The position numbers and the translations under genes were made by a program. The notes beneath the pieces were generated by a model that did not search any database, was not told the DNA's origin, and saw nothing but the letters and a program-made list of their open reading frames with translations. This document shows, one piece after another, positions 63,939-64,000 of a stretch of 64,000 bases of DNA. The stretch's first letter is position 1; each line of letters starts with the position of its first letter. The stretch covers positions 59,467-123,466 of the forward strand of contig NZ_CAJHBI010000007.1 in assembly GCF_904846605.1 (NCBI RefSeq), read 5' to 3'. Origin of the DNA: Psychrobacter sp. 72-O-c. GTDB taxonomy: Bacteria; Pseudomonadota; Gammaproteobacteria; Pseudomonadales; Moraxellaceae.

Positions 63939-64000
63939 ATGACCAAGAAAATCAGAACTTATAGCACAGAATTTAAAGCAGAAGCCGTTAAGAAGATAGC
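63939..64000 (+). mobile_element. IS3-family transposase OrfA, N-terminus (cut by window edge)
   Basis: ATG at 63939 with GAGGAG six bases upstream begins MTKKIRTYSTEFKAEAVKKI, the usual start of the helix-turn-helix OrfA of IS3-family elements (YS.EFK.EAVK). Only about 20 codons are present; OrfB and the right end lie beyond the window. Confidence 0.82.

Overview
The window reads as chromosomal DNA of a gammaproteobacterium, most likely Psychrobacter or a close Moraxellaceae relative. This is inferred from moderate base composition, protein character and small dispersed repeats; no rRNA or other taxonomic marker is present. It falls into three parts: a chromosomal left arm, a roughly 35-kb genomic island, and a chromosomal right arm.

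Left arm (1-13.7 kb). A MacB/Lol-like ABC exporter ends at 2.1 kb. It is followed on the minus strand by glycerate kinase, an ECHDC3-like enoyl-CoA hydratase homologue and a decayed gene. Next comes a tight minus-strand block: otsB-otsA (trehalose synthesis), then acyl-CoA dehydrogenase-like protein, PIG-L deacetylase, methyltransferase and family 2 glycosyltransferase, which looks like a small biosynthetic set. After this come relics (an IS982-type transposase end and a deleted helicase fragment), an alpha/beta hydrolase and a 146-bp MITE-like repeat.

Island (about 13.72-48.80 kb). It is bounded by a direct repeat of about 155-173 bp. The right copy contains an intact tRNA-Gly(GCC) with its terminator; the left copy contains the displaced tRNA 3' half with an 18-nt T-arm gap. 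Just inside the left end is an overlapping three-gene integration module: a small protein, a recombinase-like protein lacking the tyrosine, and a full tyrosine recombinase. Cargo follows, mostly of defence type: a WYL regulator, dynamin-like GTPase, RdcB-like partner and patatin phospholipase operon; a TM0106-type nuclease-helicase next to McrBC; three poorly known genes; a PP2C phosphatase, WYL regulator and LRR protein with an FtsZ C-terminal-like domain, plus a duplicated C-domain cut by one stop codon; two DUF262 proteins of GmrSD type; a decayed DndA/IscS-like cysteine desulfurase; and an HNH nuclease with a methyltransferase.

Right arm (48.8-64 kb). It holds a ThDP-dependent 2-oxoacid decarboxylase, a Tsx/OmpK-like outer-membrane protein, and a catabolic cluster (acetylpolyamine amidohydrolase-like enzyme, YkvI-like transporter, DadA-like oxidase, RidA, ThDP enzyme) followed by a LysR regulator. 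Then come NnrS with an NsrR-like regulator that carries an unusual acidic insertion between its cluster cysteines, two tandem paralogous metallo-beta-lactamase-fold-like proteins, and the start of an IS3-family element cut by the window edge.

The strongest candidates for undescribed systems are the dynamin/RdcB/patatin operon and the PP2C/WYL/LRR-FtsZ-like module. Both rest on motif reading and context, not on searches.
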